NCBI GenBank assembly: GCA_029706075.1
Contig: JAINUG010000031.1
Location: 558,001 to 622,000, forward strand
Reading direction: 5' to 3'
Origin: Aldrovandia affinis
Taxonomy: Eukaryota > Chordata > Actinopteri > Notacanthiformes > Halosauridae
DNA length: 64,000 bases
Positions 23,931-36,073 of the stretch are shown here, piece after piece. The notes under the pieces were generated by a model. The model did not search any database, was not told the DNA's origin, and worked only from the letters and a program-made list of their open reading frames with translations. The translations under genes were made by a program, and so were the position numbers. Numbering within the stretch: position 1 is the stretch's first letter; each line of letters opens with the position of its first letter.

Positions 23931-24664
23931 TACTTATACTTCTTACTCACACTGGGATTGGTTTTTATTGTGAATGTTCAATAAAAATATACTGTATTAT
24001 CAATACAATAACAACAAATACAGGTACAGGGTGCAATAGGCATAACTATTGGAGCTATATATGTCTTGTGAGGGTAGTCAAATATACAGTAGAAGCAGCA
24101 GGAGTTGGGTATAAGAATTAGCCAAGCACAAGGTTATGGCTTGAGGCTTGACATATGATCAAATATTATTGATCTCCTTGAAGCGAAGAAGCCAGGTATG
24201 GCCCCTGGTCGACCCCATACCAATGGAAGGCAAAAGGTATATAGAGTGCAAACGAATCTTAAAAGCCTTTGAAAAAATGATGTCTTCAATGCCTTGAATT
24301 GAAGTAATTTATTTAACTTATTTAGTTTATTTAAAATATTCAATTGACTATTCATATAACCAGTAGACAATATTTTGCACAACACAAAAGTCTTTCAATG
24401 ACACACAGAGGGTTAAGGAGACACAATCATACAACACATCAACATTTTATTTATTCTGCTTTGTAGTGAAAGAATCGTGATCAAAAGACAAGTAACACTG
24501 TCATTCTACCCCTACTGTAAGAGCAGCCTTCCAGCATCAGTGCTTTGAAGAAGTAAGAAAATTATAAAACAGAAATGTATTTAATAAAAAAGGCATGATC
24601 TGTCTCTGACAAGAAAGTATGCAGATCAGACGTTGCATCAAAGACGACTTGTGGGACATCTTAC

Positions 24665-24719
24665 CTGCAAGGCAGTCCTTGAGTGACAGGAGGATTAACA
24701 GTTCCCATGGCAACAACAT
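24665..24719 (-). CDS. cntn3-like: Contactin exon 1 coding part (start codon, signal peptide)
   Basis: The ATG at 24719 opens MLLPWELLILLSLKDCLA, a typical signal peptide with a Leu/Ile core, ended by donor CAG/GTAAGA (GT at 24663-24664). The last G is phase 1 and joins exon 2 to give Glu19. MxLPWELL...CLA closely resembles CNTN4 as I remember it; LILLS also resembles CNTN3. The main ATG has A at -3 but T at +4. A second ATG ten bases downstream (GCCATGG) has a stronger context but is out of frame. Confidence 0.88.
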
Positions 24720-24796
24720 CTTCAGTTTCCAAGGTCAAAGATTTTTTACCATCCAATCGCCAGAAAGCAGAATGCTTCCTGAAACTACTCTTTAAT
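24720..24796 (-). promoter_or_regulatory. cntn3-like: Contactin 5' UTR within exon 1, with a short upstream ORF
   Basis: The exon begins after TTTTACTTCAG (AG at 24797-24798), a good acceptor with a pyrimidine tract, leaving 77 nt of 5' UTR. A five-codon upstream ORF (ATG at 24752, stop at 24735-24737) ends 15 nt before the main ATG and could lower translation. The acceptor implies at least one further 5' non-coding exon and a promoter further right; I could not locate them. Confidence 0.65.
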
Positions 24797-25165
24797 CTGA
24801 AGTAAAAGAAAGAGAAATGAGCATTATGGCAATAATTTTTTGCAATCTGCACTTTTTAAGAGACCTTTTAAAAAAACTCAAGTAAATCGGTGGGCCATTA
24901 ATAACTAATTCACCCAAATAACAGGAGCCAGGGTCCCGTGCCTGAGGAGCAGCTTGCAGGCGATCCACGGGAGCTGATATTTAGTGTACACATTCTGCAG
25001 CTACACTATCTCCCAGGAGTGAGTAAAGACAAGATTCAAAGGCTTACAGCAGCAAAAGACCAGTACAACTCCCTGCCAAGGGCAATGTTTAGATTTCTCT
25101 AAAATTATTAGTTCAACACATTTACAATGGGAAGAAAGAAATGTATAAATGTGAATGTATATATA

Positions 25166-25405
25166 CGGGTGGTAGACAAAATAATGGACAAAACAAAACA
25201 ATATATTAACTAATATTAACTAATAAGGAGTTGGGCTACCCTTTGCCTTCAGAACAGCTTCAATCCTTCTTGGAATACTGTTTTTTACTGTTTCTAGTGG
25301 GATATTGGATGATTCTTCAATAATGAAAGCCTCTCGTTCTTTGAGAGAAGAAGGCAGTGGAAATCTACTCCGCTCTCTCCCTTCTCCATCTCGCACCGTA
25401 AACAA
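25166..25405 (-). mobile_element. Tc1-like 3' fragment
   Basis: The end sequence CGGGTGGTAGACAAAATAAT follows TA at 25164-25165. On the minus strand the frame before it ends IPRRIEAVLKAKGSPTPY and stop, the usual Tc1 transposase C-terminus. Only this part is present. Confidence 0.72.
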
Positions 25406-26065
25406 ACATTTTCATACAGCAATACCATTTAAGAACATAGTCATAAATGTAAGCCAAACCATCAATAAAAATAGCCAAGCATACAAACTACCATTGGAGT
25501 TCCAGGTAACAGTTCCCCCTACCCTTTTCCCTTAATTATAGGCACTAGCGAGCAGCTTTAATATACTAATTTAGTGACTGTAAACGAGCCTACTTCATGT
25601 AGAACAGTGCTGGTTTTTTTAGCTAGCCATTAATCAGAAGCTATGCTTGTGCGTTGTTCTTTTTTCCCTTTGCTGCCGCAAACCTGAAAGAAGCAGTGAC
25701 AAACCCACCAAGCCACCTTCTCCACTTAGAACATGTGCATTCACTGCTCGTGCCACCATTGGGCCCTTCAAATCTTTTTCGACAAAACCCGAATCTTTTG
25801 TTCACAATGCCCATTGTTCACTCTCACAAACTAGCATTTAAAACAAAAGTGAAATCACATTTAAATGAACGAAATGTGTTGATAGAAACACTGCTGTAAA
25901 TTCAAACCATTTTAACCACGTGGAAGCTACAGTACATGTATGTATGGCATCTGCTTAAATGTTGAACTCCTTAATCATCCTAAAACATGTCAGAATATAT
26001 AGTTTTGAATAGTTTTAAATATTTTTTGTGGCAAGTAGCCGTGGTATAAGTGGAATAAACTACTA

Positions 26066-26259
26066 CTGCAGTTTTGTAATTGTAACATACATACATGCAT
26101 ATATGTATATGTAAGGAATAAGCCACGACAAGCCATGCATTCTCAGGATATATACACACTTCTGGGGTGGAAACGGCTTAACGGCCAAATGGATTGTCGT
26201 GATTTATTCCTTATATATACTTATATGCATGTATGTATGTTACATTTGCAAAACTGCAG
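26066..26259. mobile_element. Foldback element with 66-bp arms
   Basis: Left arm 26066-26131 and right arm 26194-26259 are inverted copies with a handful of mismatches, both ending in CTGCAG on the outside and CACGACAA inside, around a 62-bp loop. About 30 bp of related sequence (AAAACCGCAGATGTATCT) recurs at about 30147, suggesting a dispersed family. No target duplication is clear. Confidence 0.85.
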
Positions 26260-26296
26260 ATTTATCTCCCCATATATATTATATACAGTATATATA

Positions 26297-27230
26297 TACA
26301 CTCAGTGGCCACTTTATTAGGTACACCTTTCTAGTACCGCTTTGCCCCCAGAAAAGCCTGAATTCTTCATGCCATGGATTCAACAAGGTGCTGGAAACAT
26401 TCCTCAGAGATTCTGGTCCATGTTGACATGATAGCACAATTCAAGATTTGTCTGCTGCACATTCATGTTGCGAATCTCCCATTCCACCACATCCCAAATG
26501 TGCTCTATTGGACTGAAATCTGGGGACTGTGGAGGCCATTGGAGTACACTGAACTCATTGTCATGTTCCTGGAACCATCTTGAGATGACGTGTGCTTTGT
26601 GACATGGCGCATTATCCTGCTGGAAGTAGCCGTTAAAAAATGGGTAGACTGTGGCTATAAAGGGATGCACATGGTCCGCAACAAGACTCAGGTAGGCTGT
26701 AGCATTTAAACGATGCTCAACTGGTATTAAGGGGTCTAATGTGTGCCAAGAAAACATTACCCACACCATTACACCACCACCACCAGCCTGAACCATTGAC
26801 ACAAGGCAGGATGGATGCATGGATTCATGTTGTGTACACCAAATTCTGACCTGACCATCTGCATGTCGCAGCAGAAATCGAGATTCGTCAGACCAGGCAA
26901 CGTTTTTTTCCAATCTTCAACTGTCCAGTTTTGGCGAGCCTGTGCCCACTGTAGCCTAACTTTCCTGTTCTTAGCTGACAGGAGTGGAACCTGGTGTGGT
27001 CTTCTGCTGCTGTAGCCCATCCACTTTAAGGTTCAACGTGTTGTGTGTTCAGAGATACTCTTCTGCATACCACTGTGGTAACGCGTGGTTATTTGAGTTA
27101 CTGTTGCCTTCCTGTCAGCTTGAACCAGTCTTGCCATTCTCCTCTGACCTCTCTCATTAACAAGGCGTTTTTGCCCACAGAACTGCTGCTCACTGGATGT
27201 TTTTTGTTTTTCACACCATTCTCTCTCCAT
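26297..27230 (-). mobile_element. Tc1/mariner element, DD36E spacing, copy 1, truncated
   Basis: The left end after TA (26297-26298) reads CACTCAGTGGCCACTTTATT, the inverse of the right end of copy 2. On the minus strand the transposase contains the first catalytic Asp in AWSDESRFLL, the second in FQQDNAPCHKA and the Glu in SPIEHIWDVVE. I count 36 residues between the second Asp and the Glu, against 34 in classical Tc1. GGGGVMVW is present. The frame breaks after IRNMNVQQTNL, and between 27033 and 27020. The N-terminal end (about 65 codons from REWCEK onward are present at 27230-27033) is cut where repeat A copy 2 starts. Confidence 0.9.
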
Positions 27231-27446
27231 TATGGCAAGAATTGTTAAGAATTATGGAATAAATATGTCCATTTTAGTTAGAGTGTACAGACAGCTAGAA
27301 ACTGAGAAAAATGGCTCAAGTGTAGAGCACATGGTTGAGATGGAAAAACATGGCATTTTGTCACAACCGTCAGACGTCACGATATGATGTGCAAGCTGAC
27401 GGAGTTGACAATTGATCCCATAATTCCCGTGTGTACGCACATACAT

Positions 27447-27594
<148 letters not shown>

Positions 27595-27991
27595 TAAAGG
27601 GATAGTTTGTTTTGATGTTGTGTTTCTGCAATAGATTATTGTACTCCTGCTGATCTATTTATCCCAAATATGATGTAGCCCCAGTTAGTTAGTTTCAAAT
27701 GCCCCCACCCCCACCCCCACACCTTAAAGGGATAGTTTACCCATTTTTGATGTTGTGTCTCTTAAAGGGTCAGTAGAGTTACCACTACCCTATACTCAGT
27801 TTATCAAATCAGTCTGCATGCCAGTGTTTTCTGGTTATTGATAAAACGACAGTAGCCTTTTGGTAGCATTAAGCATAGCCTATTAGCAATGCTTAGTGCA
27901 AGTCAATGGGATCCAAAAACATTACAAAAACATATGCACATCCTTCCAAATTGTTTCTTAAGTAATATAATAATCTGCGTCTTCGGAAAGC

Positions 27992-28872
27992 ATGGCTAGC
28001 AAGAAGCTATCAGTTGAGGAGTAAGAAAGAAAGGCAAAGGTGGAAGAATAGGGTTCTGGATGACAAAATACATATAAAAAACACATATAGGAGAATTGAA
28101 TGAAAAGGAGAAAAGGCATCAGAGAAAGGCTTGAGAAGGAAAAAGGATAGTCCATTAGACCAGAGCATAGAGGAGCCAGGCAGCAGCAGACAATCTCTTG
28201 TAAGTGAAAGGCAAAGGAGAAAAATAGGAAAAGGCATTCAAGGGAAGTGAAAGCTTTGAAAGAGAAACCTAAAAAGGTAAAACAAGCGTGGGACAAACTG
28301 AGAAAGCAAGTATGGCGAAAAGAGCATGCTCAAAACAAAACCCAAATAGACTCTCCACAGATAGAGACCAACAGAATGATACAAGGAAGCACAGCGGCAA
28401 CAGTGGAGCAGCAGAGGAACAACACAGATAACAGCTCTGATGTTCACTGTACTGCTTCAGAGGCCAGGAGGATAAGTCCTCTGGCCATATTGATGGAAGA
28501 GATGGAGCAGATGCCCCTGAGAGGTCCTGAGGGCACCACCACTGAGATAACCATTGATACTATAGAAAATGGAGACTGGCTAGCGGTGGTGTATGATGAA
28601 CACTGGTGGCTGGTGAAGGCCACTGCTGTAACACTGAGCATCAAGATGTCAAAGTGGAGTTCCTGCACCCCCATGGTCCTACAGCCCATTTTCATCCAAA
28701 ACTTGTCAGGAAGGATGTTTGCTTCTGACCAATTGCAGATATTCTTGTAAAGCTCCATGGAAAGGCATCCCCTCTACAATCAAGCCGCACAAGGGAACTC
28801 TTCAACATGACCCCTGATGTTATGGACTTCATAGAGGGCAAGCATGTCCATCGCCTCTTGCCCATTGTCTAA
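27992..28872 (+). pseudogene. Decayed gene inside repeat A copy 2
   Basis: Same family as the pseudogene at 18449. It keeps the early stops and the frameshift before HQDVKVEF. It differs by a deletion of about 55 bp near 28135 and a 9-bp in-frame deletion that removes VWK-like residues (TIDTIENGDWLAVV). The first stop after the frameshifted segment is lost (TCA instead of TGA), so its frame runs on to 28750. Shared lesions mean the gene was already dead before the two copies diverged. Confidence 0.6.
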
Positions 28873-29767
28873 ATGATGGAAATGTCATGCAAATGTTTCT
28901 AATTACATTCCTCTTTTTTAATAGAGAATCACATCAAAGCCCATTAGACACACTAAGTAATAACACAGTAACAGTATCCACCAATGACAGTTTTTTATGT
29001 TTTTCAGTGAGCCCATGGAGGTGACCGAGGGTGCCACGGTTGCTGAGGGAGGCCATTTGGCTCAGGAAGCTCACTAATTCTCACTAAACAGAATGATGTT
29101 CCATGTTAGATTTGCTGCACTGTTTATTAAGCCATCATCTTTCGTTCATTAACAATTATTTGTTCAATTTAATTTAGTCGTAAATAAAAGAGTTCCATAG
29201 CCAGGTGAAACTAAACTTAAGTGATAAAAATGTAGGCTATTTTGTGATTTGTATTGTTATGAAACTTCAAATAAAAGATTCCCCATGTGTTTGTAATGTG
29301 GTGTAATACAATTATACATTTATTGTGAAAAGAACTGGGCTGTTTTCATCATTTTTGTCACCTCCGTCAGATTGTTGTCACCACCGTCAGATGGACTTTT
29401 TTTGTTCATTTTCAAAGAAAATATGATAATGTTTGGTCAGTTAGTACTATTGATCAATTAACTTACTGAATGATATATGTCTAATGATGTTTATTTTCTC
29501 TAAGAATATTACTTTTATATCCTTAATTTTAAAAACAAAGTTAGATAATGAAGTAATTTTGAAATTGGGGTTTTCAGAAGAGTGTGAAATCAGAACAAAA
29601 ATGTATTAAGCGCATTTAAATTACATATCTGAGTAACTGAACACCATTGTTGGATACTTGAGGACTTAAAAGCTTTGTTGGACTGAACAAATGAATATAA
29701 AATACTTTTTATTGTGTCTAACAGAGTTGACATGAATTAAGTTTTGAAGAGAATAATGTTTAATTTC

Positions 29768-30076
29768 TGAAAAAGTGTATGAATAAGAAACCTGTTCCTT
29801 TACATGGTTTTGTAGCTGGTTAGTTCTCCAAGATGTTTGGAACAACCTACCTGCCGAGTTCCTTCAAAAACTGTGTGCAAGTGTACCTAGAAGAATTTAT
29901 GCTGTTTTGAAGACAAAGGGTGGTCACACCAAATATTGATTTGATTTAGATTTCTCTTCTGTTCATTCACTTTGCATTTTGTTAATTGATCAAAATAAAC
30001 TATTAACAGTTCTATTTTTGAAAGAATTCTTACTTTACAGCATTTTTTCACACCTGCCTAAAACTTTTGCACAGTA

Positions 30077-30078
<2 letters not shown>
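29768..30078 (+). mobile_element. Tc1-like 3' fragment
   Basis: The frame WNNLPAEFLQKLCASVPRRI, then YAVLKTKGGHTKY and stop, is the C-terminus of a Tc1-like transposase. It is followed by a 3' region ending CCTAAAACTTTTGCACAGTA, the terminal repeat of a widespread fish Tc1-like family. The 5' portion is missing; repeat A abuts it. Confidence 0.82.

Positions 30079-30079
<1 letters not shown>

Positions 30080-30136
<57 letters not shown>
30080..30136. repeat. (TA)n microsatellite
   Basis: About 28 uninterrupted TA units directly after the Tc1 end, as expected if it expanded from the TA target site. Confidence 0.97.
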
Positions 30137-30138
<2 letters not shown>

Positions 30139-32330
30139 AAATTCACAAAACCGCAGATGTATCTACCCATATAGGAAATCACCTAAAAGGATTGAGATGA
30201 GGTATAAAAAGATGCGTTTTAAAAGGGTAGGGAATATGACAGTAGAGTGAAACACATTAAATTAACCTGCCCTATTTTAAGAGGAATAGAGATTGCAATC
30301 TATCTGCTGCACAGAGACATTGAATATACTTCAATGTAGATCTGTCATACAAGATATCACCTCTGAATTATGAGGGGGAACTGTTATGAATCCTCAAAGC
30401 CAGAAATTTCGATATGCAATTCTCTGGTTGCCTCCACAGTTCTTCAGTCATGGTTAACGCTATTGGCTAGTAAGAGAAGAGACTACTGATGAAGAGAATT
30501 GCCTTCTCTATTAAAATGTTTGGGATTGGTGTTGTATGATTTGGCAGAGATAAGGTCTGCTTGTGCATTTTAAACAAATATAATTCGCAGATATCTGTAT
30601 GGCTACCACTACGGATCCCTTCATTTGACACTATTCTAGTCAACCGTGGTAAACCTCATGCTGTAACCTATATAAAAAAATCATATATTCAATAATACAT
30701 TTTGAAGTGTTGAAATATTTTTGCAATTGATTTCCTAGAAAATGATCTGCTTCTGGCAGCTGGCATAAAGGTAACGCACATTGAACCACATTACAGTAAC
30801 AAATTGAAAAAAAAATCATCTAGCTCTCCCTCAGGGGTAGGGCCAAGAGGATCAAGAGCAGATTCACATCCCAGAAGACAGCTCCCTTAATACCCATCTC
30901 TGTTTGTCATTTTGTTTGTTTTGCCTTGAGTTATGGCCCTAACTTTGATTGATGAGTTTACTGTGGCTGAGTTCTATAGATGTGGCTCAAAGGTAAAGAC
31001 TTTTCCCTTTAACAACAATGCCTCTCTCTCTCTCTCTGGCAGTCTGTCTGTGAATTTGTAGAACAATATTTTTCAGCAGCATTTTTAACCATTTTTACCA
31101 ATAACAATCTACTTTTCCTCCCAATTTGGACAGCCCAAAAGTATTTTAGGCCTGTTCCATCACACAACATCCCATTAATTTGGGAGTGTGTACACTACCA
31201 CACATACAAATTTTGATGAGCTTGATGTGGGAGTATGGAGGTACTGCCTCATGACATAGCCTGTATGATTTATTATTTAATTCAATTGAATTTTATGGGA
31301 CATATATTAAATGACTGAATACATAATTTTCTATAATATAATAATAATATGTGTGTGGGTTGAAAGGTTTCCACTTGCTGAGTGGTGAGAATATTTTTCT
31401 GTTTGCTTGAACAACTTTTCAAATCAGTGCGTGTTTTGAAGTTGACAAAGCAATGTTTTCAAAAATTTCTGTAATGCACTATTATTATTATTACTATTAT
31501 TATTATTATTATGGCTTTGATAAAATATTTGGAAATTAGCTTTTTTAATTCACATGGTACCATGTTCCAAGGTCACACAGGCTAGACAGATGGATTATCC
31601 ATTCAAAATCCCAAATGACTGCCCTCCCAGTGGGTAGAAACGGCAGGTCAAGACAAAGGTATGGTAAACATCCAAAAAGTCAAAGCTGGCCAGATTTATA
31701 CAGAACCTTTCAATGCACCCATAGTTTTTTTAGGCTTAACTACTGAACTTGGGAAAAGGTTGAAAGGCATTGATGCCAGACAAAATGCAGTAAAATGTTT
31801 TAATGTTCTTCATTACATGTACTCACACGTACCAAGGAAATAAAGACCGTGGATGAAAGCTGAAAAGAAAGCGAGAAGCAGTGCCCATGTGAGAAATGGA
31901 AGTAGATGGTGCTTGAGATAGAAGGAGAGATTAAATTAGATGAGATTGATTATGTTCCTCTATTATCTACTTGGAGGGACCAAGAATACTGACCTTCAGT
32001 GATTCTTTTCCTCAGTCATCACTATTGATTTGGTTTCCATTTTTTAACCTTCTGCCTTTTGTTTATCATTCTCGCCACAGTCTTGGTATGAGTCTCAATC
32101 AAGAATAGGAGAACAAGTCAATAACAGGAAATTTGTTTGATGTCTTCCCTTATGAGAGAAACAGAGATGATGTATCTCTCATTGAGAAGGGACATTGATG
32201 CTGAAACAGTATCTGTTGAATAATAAAGAGGGAACTTACTCTTTACATACTATCAAAAAAAAATGTTTTATTGTACTTCCTTAATAAAAATTGTATTGCA
32301 CACTCAATCATTCTATCAACAGTCTGAGAA
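30137..32330. other. No gene seen
   Basis: AT-rich sequence with a short TC run (31020-31038) and a TTA/ATT run (31478-31512). No exon, RNA gene or recognisable transposon. Confidence 0.5.
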
Positions 32331-33437
32331 TACACTGGCCACTTTATTAGGTACACCTGTACACCTGCTCGTTAATGCAATTATCTAATCAGCCAATCAT
32401 GTGGCAGCAACTCAATGCATAAAAGCATGCAGACATGGTCAAGAGGTTCAGTTGTTGTTCAGACCAAAAATCAGAATGGGGAAGAAATGTGATCTAAGTG
32501 ACTTTGACTGTGGAATGATTGTTGGTGCCAGACAGGGTGGTGTGAGTATCTCAGAAACTGCTGATCTCATGGGATTTTCACGCACAAAAGTCTCTAGAGT
32601 TTACAGAGAATGGTGCGAAAAATTAAAAACATCCAGTGAGCGGCAGTTCTGTGGGCAAAAACACCTTGTTAATGAGAGAGGTCAGAGGAGAATGGCCAGA
32701 CTGGTTCAAGCTGACAGGAAGGTGACAGTAACTCAAATAACCACACGTTACAACAGTGGTATGCAGAAGAGCATCTCTGAACACACAACACGTTGAACCT
32801 TAAAGTGGATGGGCTACAGCAGCAGAAGACCACACTGGTTCCAGTGAGGCTAGAGTGGGCACAGGCTCACCAAAACTGGACAGTTGAAGATTGGAAAAAT
32901 GTTGCCTGGTCTGACAAATCTCGATTTCTGCTACAACATGCAGATGGTCGGCTCAGAATTTTTCTTGGCACACATTAGACCCCTTAATACCATATGAGCA
33001 TCGTTTAAATGCCACAGCCTACCGGAGTCTTGTTGCGGACCATGTGCATCCCTTTATGGCCACAGTCTACCCATCTTCTAATGGTTACCTTCAGCAGGAT
33101 AATGTGCCATGTCACAAAGCACACGTCATCTCAAGCTGGTTCCACGAACATGACAATGAGTTCAGTGTACTCCAATGGCCTCCACAGTCACCAGATCTCA
33201 GTCCAATAGAGCACCTTTGGGATGTGGTGGAACGGGAAAATCGCAACATTAATGTGCAGCCGACAAATCTGCAGCAACTGCGTGATGCTATCATGTCAAC
33301 ATGGACCAGAATCTCTGAGGAATGTTTCCAGCACCTTGTTGAATCCATGCCACAAATAATTCAGGCTCTTCTGGGGGCAAAGGGGGGTCCTACCCAGTAC
33401 TAGAAAGGTGTACTTAATAAAGTGGCCACTGAGTGTA
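32331..33437 (+). mobile_element. Tc1/mariner element, DD36E spacing, copy 2, both ends present
   Basis: It is bounded by TA at both ends with inverted termini CACTGGCCACTTTATTAGG (left) and the inverse of CACTCAGTGGCCACTTTATT (right); the left end lacks CAGT. The frame 32401-32796 encodes the HTH part (MGKKCDLSDFDCGMIVGA, then GVSISETADLMGFSRTKVSR). A stop after EHTTR, a frame change near 32835, and a deletion of about 100 bp near 32970 that removes the GGGGVMVW block follow. The catalytic blocks WSDKSRFLL, QQDNVPCHKA and SPIEHLWDVVE survive, with 36 residues between the last Asp and Glu. It is a dead copy of about 1.1 kb. Confidence 0.93.
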
Positions 33438-35569
33438 TATTGTTTTCCATTAAATTGCCAAATTAGATATATGATGGTAAAGCATTAAAAACAAACAACA
33501 CTGTCACTTATTTAATCACATAATGACAGTGTCATTTTGCAACACAATACATATAATAGTTATTGATTGAGGAAAATATTGCATTTTGTGATTTATCAAA
33601 TGTATTTAAACAGAGAGAGAGAGAGAGGAGTGAGCGGATCAAATCTCAGTAAATGTAGATGCTGTTCATGTTCCAGTCAAACTAACTACCCATAGCTAAA
33701 TCCATTTCAATTGAGTCAATTCAGGAAAAAATCATGGAAAATTATGCCCATTTTTAAATTCATTATTTAAATTGTAATGAATTACCTGAAATGACAGAAT
33801 GTAAATGGAATTGACCAAAACCCTGTTAGCTACCTAAGGATAACCATTCCTGCCAATCCTGCTCTGAAATCTAAGTAAATAAACACAATAGAATTTCCAA
33901 AATAAGACCCCACATTTATGCCATGTTATACATTGAAATGAAAGAGGATAATTACTTAAACACAATGTTAAGAGAAGATGCCGCTACTTTGCTGGGTGTA
34001 GTGGTAAAACTGTACAAACATGGTTACTGCCATTACTTTAGTCTGGCTCTCCTGTACTACTGTGTGGCCTGTAGTGTGGAAAATAGTCACAGGCTTGCAG
34101 GGGCGTGAATTGGAGGAGCTGCAGGGATCCTCACATGGGTAAGGGTGCAATTGGTGATTACAAACTTGGGGAGAAGGACGTGAGAATTTATTTTTCAAAA
34201 TACATAAATACAAATAAATATTAAAGGGAAAAAAACGAAAAAGTGATTGGATAGAGAAAGCTTCCACTTTCTGACCTTTTATCTACAGTAGTTAGAGAAC
34301 AATGTCCTTCATGCTAATAGACAGAAAAAAAGTATTTGAAGTGTATTCAATTCATTATTGAATACACCTGTATCTGCCCAATATTTCAAAGGGAAATAGG
34401 ATCCTTTTGTAATGACAATATTACATCACTAGATGGTGATGTGCATACTGTCACTTTTATTTTATTTTAAATTGTATTGCTGTTATTCAGCATTCTTATT
34501 GTGATGTTGTTTATTGATTTCATGTACGTTTTAAAATTCAATAATCATTTGCTTTAGTATTTATAGGAAGCTGATAGGCTCCTTGGCTTTATAGCTTTCA
34601 TAGGCTCATTAATATATGTATAGTCTATACAAGACGTTAGTCGTATAAAGGCTACTGTTGCCATTGTTTTAATAATATGAGAAAGTATTACCTAACACCT
34701 GTATTTATTTATGTGTTTATGTGTTTATTATGCCTACTTCCCATTACAGCAAACATTAAAATAAAACTGGGTGCACATTTTAATATTAGATATCCCTCAA
34801 AGCAAGAAACTGCAGTGGTAGGTGTGTCTAAACGGCATGTGCCAGCCCTCTGGTTATTTATGGTAAGACAGAGGATGCTGGGAGGACAGGAGCAGCCATG
34901 CAGTCCATCTTCAGTGGTTGTCTAACAAGCCCCAGAAGCCTAAAGTCATTAATGTTTCTGCTCAGAGCAGTGATCGATGCTAATTTATGTTCACTCTCGT
35001 CAGCTGTCCTGTTTCACTTTCAGGCAGATCAAATTCCTCACATATTTTAGCGGCGGCAAGAGGCACCGGCATCTCTCCCCCCTCTAATGAACCTGAAAGT
35101 TAGAACTTGTGCTGCTGTTTGCCTTTGTGAATGAGACACAGCTATGATTATGCATGTCAGACAAGGAGCCCAGCATCCCGCAAGCAACGAGGGAGAGCTA
35201 TTGTTTTGTCAGATAGCACAACTCTGTTTTAATGATGCATAGGTCCACTGCAATCCTCAGGGAGAATGTGTTTCTTGGTCACAGTCCAGAAATTTAAAGT
35301 AGTTGCTCATGATCCCTATGATTAATTTATATACCGGAAAAAAATACAACGGTAATAATTCTTGTGCCCAGCAGACAGTGGTCGCAGGTGTTGGAAATAC
35401 CAAGTGGGATGAATCTGAGCTAATGGTGCCTGCAAGGGAAACTATTCGTCTGGGATAATCCCTAATAATACCGCAGCATAGATAATGTGTGAATCTACGA
35501 TTGGCCAGAGATATAGAGACAGGATAGGACAGGACAGGACAAAAAAAAAAAAACAATTCTGGAAAACTC
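33438..35569. other. No gene seen; possible conserved stretch at 34925-35240
   Basis: Mostly unique-looking AT-rich DNA with a short GA run at 33612. The segment 34925-35240 has balanced composition and no repeat similarity, the kind of sequence that can be a conserved non-coding element, but nothing here proves that. Confidence 0.4.
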
Positions 35570-35680
35570 ATTGATTCCAGGTTTGATTCCCAGTCAGGGT
35601 ACAGTCGTGGAAATGTGTGAAAATGCTAGTTCTGTAAGTTACCCTGGCTAAGGGCATTGGAAAACAAAAAAACCTGTAGT
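35570..35680 (+). mobile_element. SINE fragment
   Basis: A B-box-like GGTTTGATTCCCAGT followed 50 bp later by GTAAGTTACCCTGGCTAAGG, a diverged form of the tail seen in the SINEs at 51869 and 59885. Confidence 0.5.
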
Positions 35681-35751
35681 GTAATTCAATGACATAGTCC
35701 CCCAATGTGATGGGGGAGAAAGGTGTAGCTGAATAAATTCTGCCTTTAGGT

Positions 35752-36073
35752 CAGTGCTTCTCAATTATTTTCTGTTACGCCCCCCCTAGGAAGAAGAAAA
35801 CATTTCGCGAAAAAAAGCTGAGACCAGTTTATGTATTTCGCGGACCAGAGGGGGTGCTACTTGAAAAAAGCTGAGAACAATTCGTTTATTTCGTGGACCG
35901 GCGGGGGGGGGGGTGCTACGCGCCCCTCGGAACCGGTCCACGGTGCTAAAAAGTTTTTTTTTTTTTACGTTTTCTTCAATTTTGCGCCCCTCTTGCACCC
36001 CCCACGCTACGCCTCTGGTCACACGCGCCCCCCCTGGCATCGCAGGGCGCGCCCCACTATTTGAGAAACACTG
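35752..36073. mobile_element. hAT-type MITE with 8-bp target duplication
   Basis: The 322-bp element has inverted termini CAGTG(C/T)TTCTCAA and is flanked by the identical 8 bp CTTTAGGT (35744-35751 and 36074-36081). The interior is GC-rich with C-runs and G-runs able to pair. No coding capacity; the open frames across it are shadows. Confidence 0.93.

Larger units (their letters stand above)
14522..24664. other. Intron 1-2 of contactin (10.1 kb)
   Basis: The largest intron in the window lies between the signal-peptide exon and exon 2. It is filled mainly by a Tc1 relic, a CA-rich tract, repeat A copy 1 with its nested piggyBac-like element, a SINE and a Tc1 end, each listed separately. The stretches 15800-16560, 21690-23120 and 23930-24660 show nothing I can identify. 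Confidence 0.6.
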
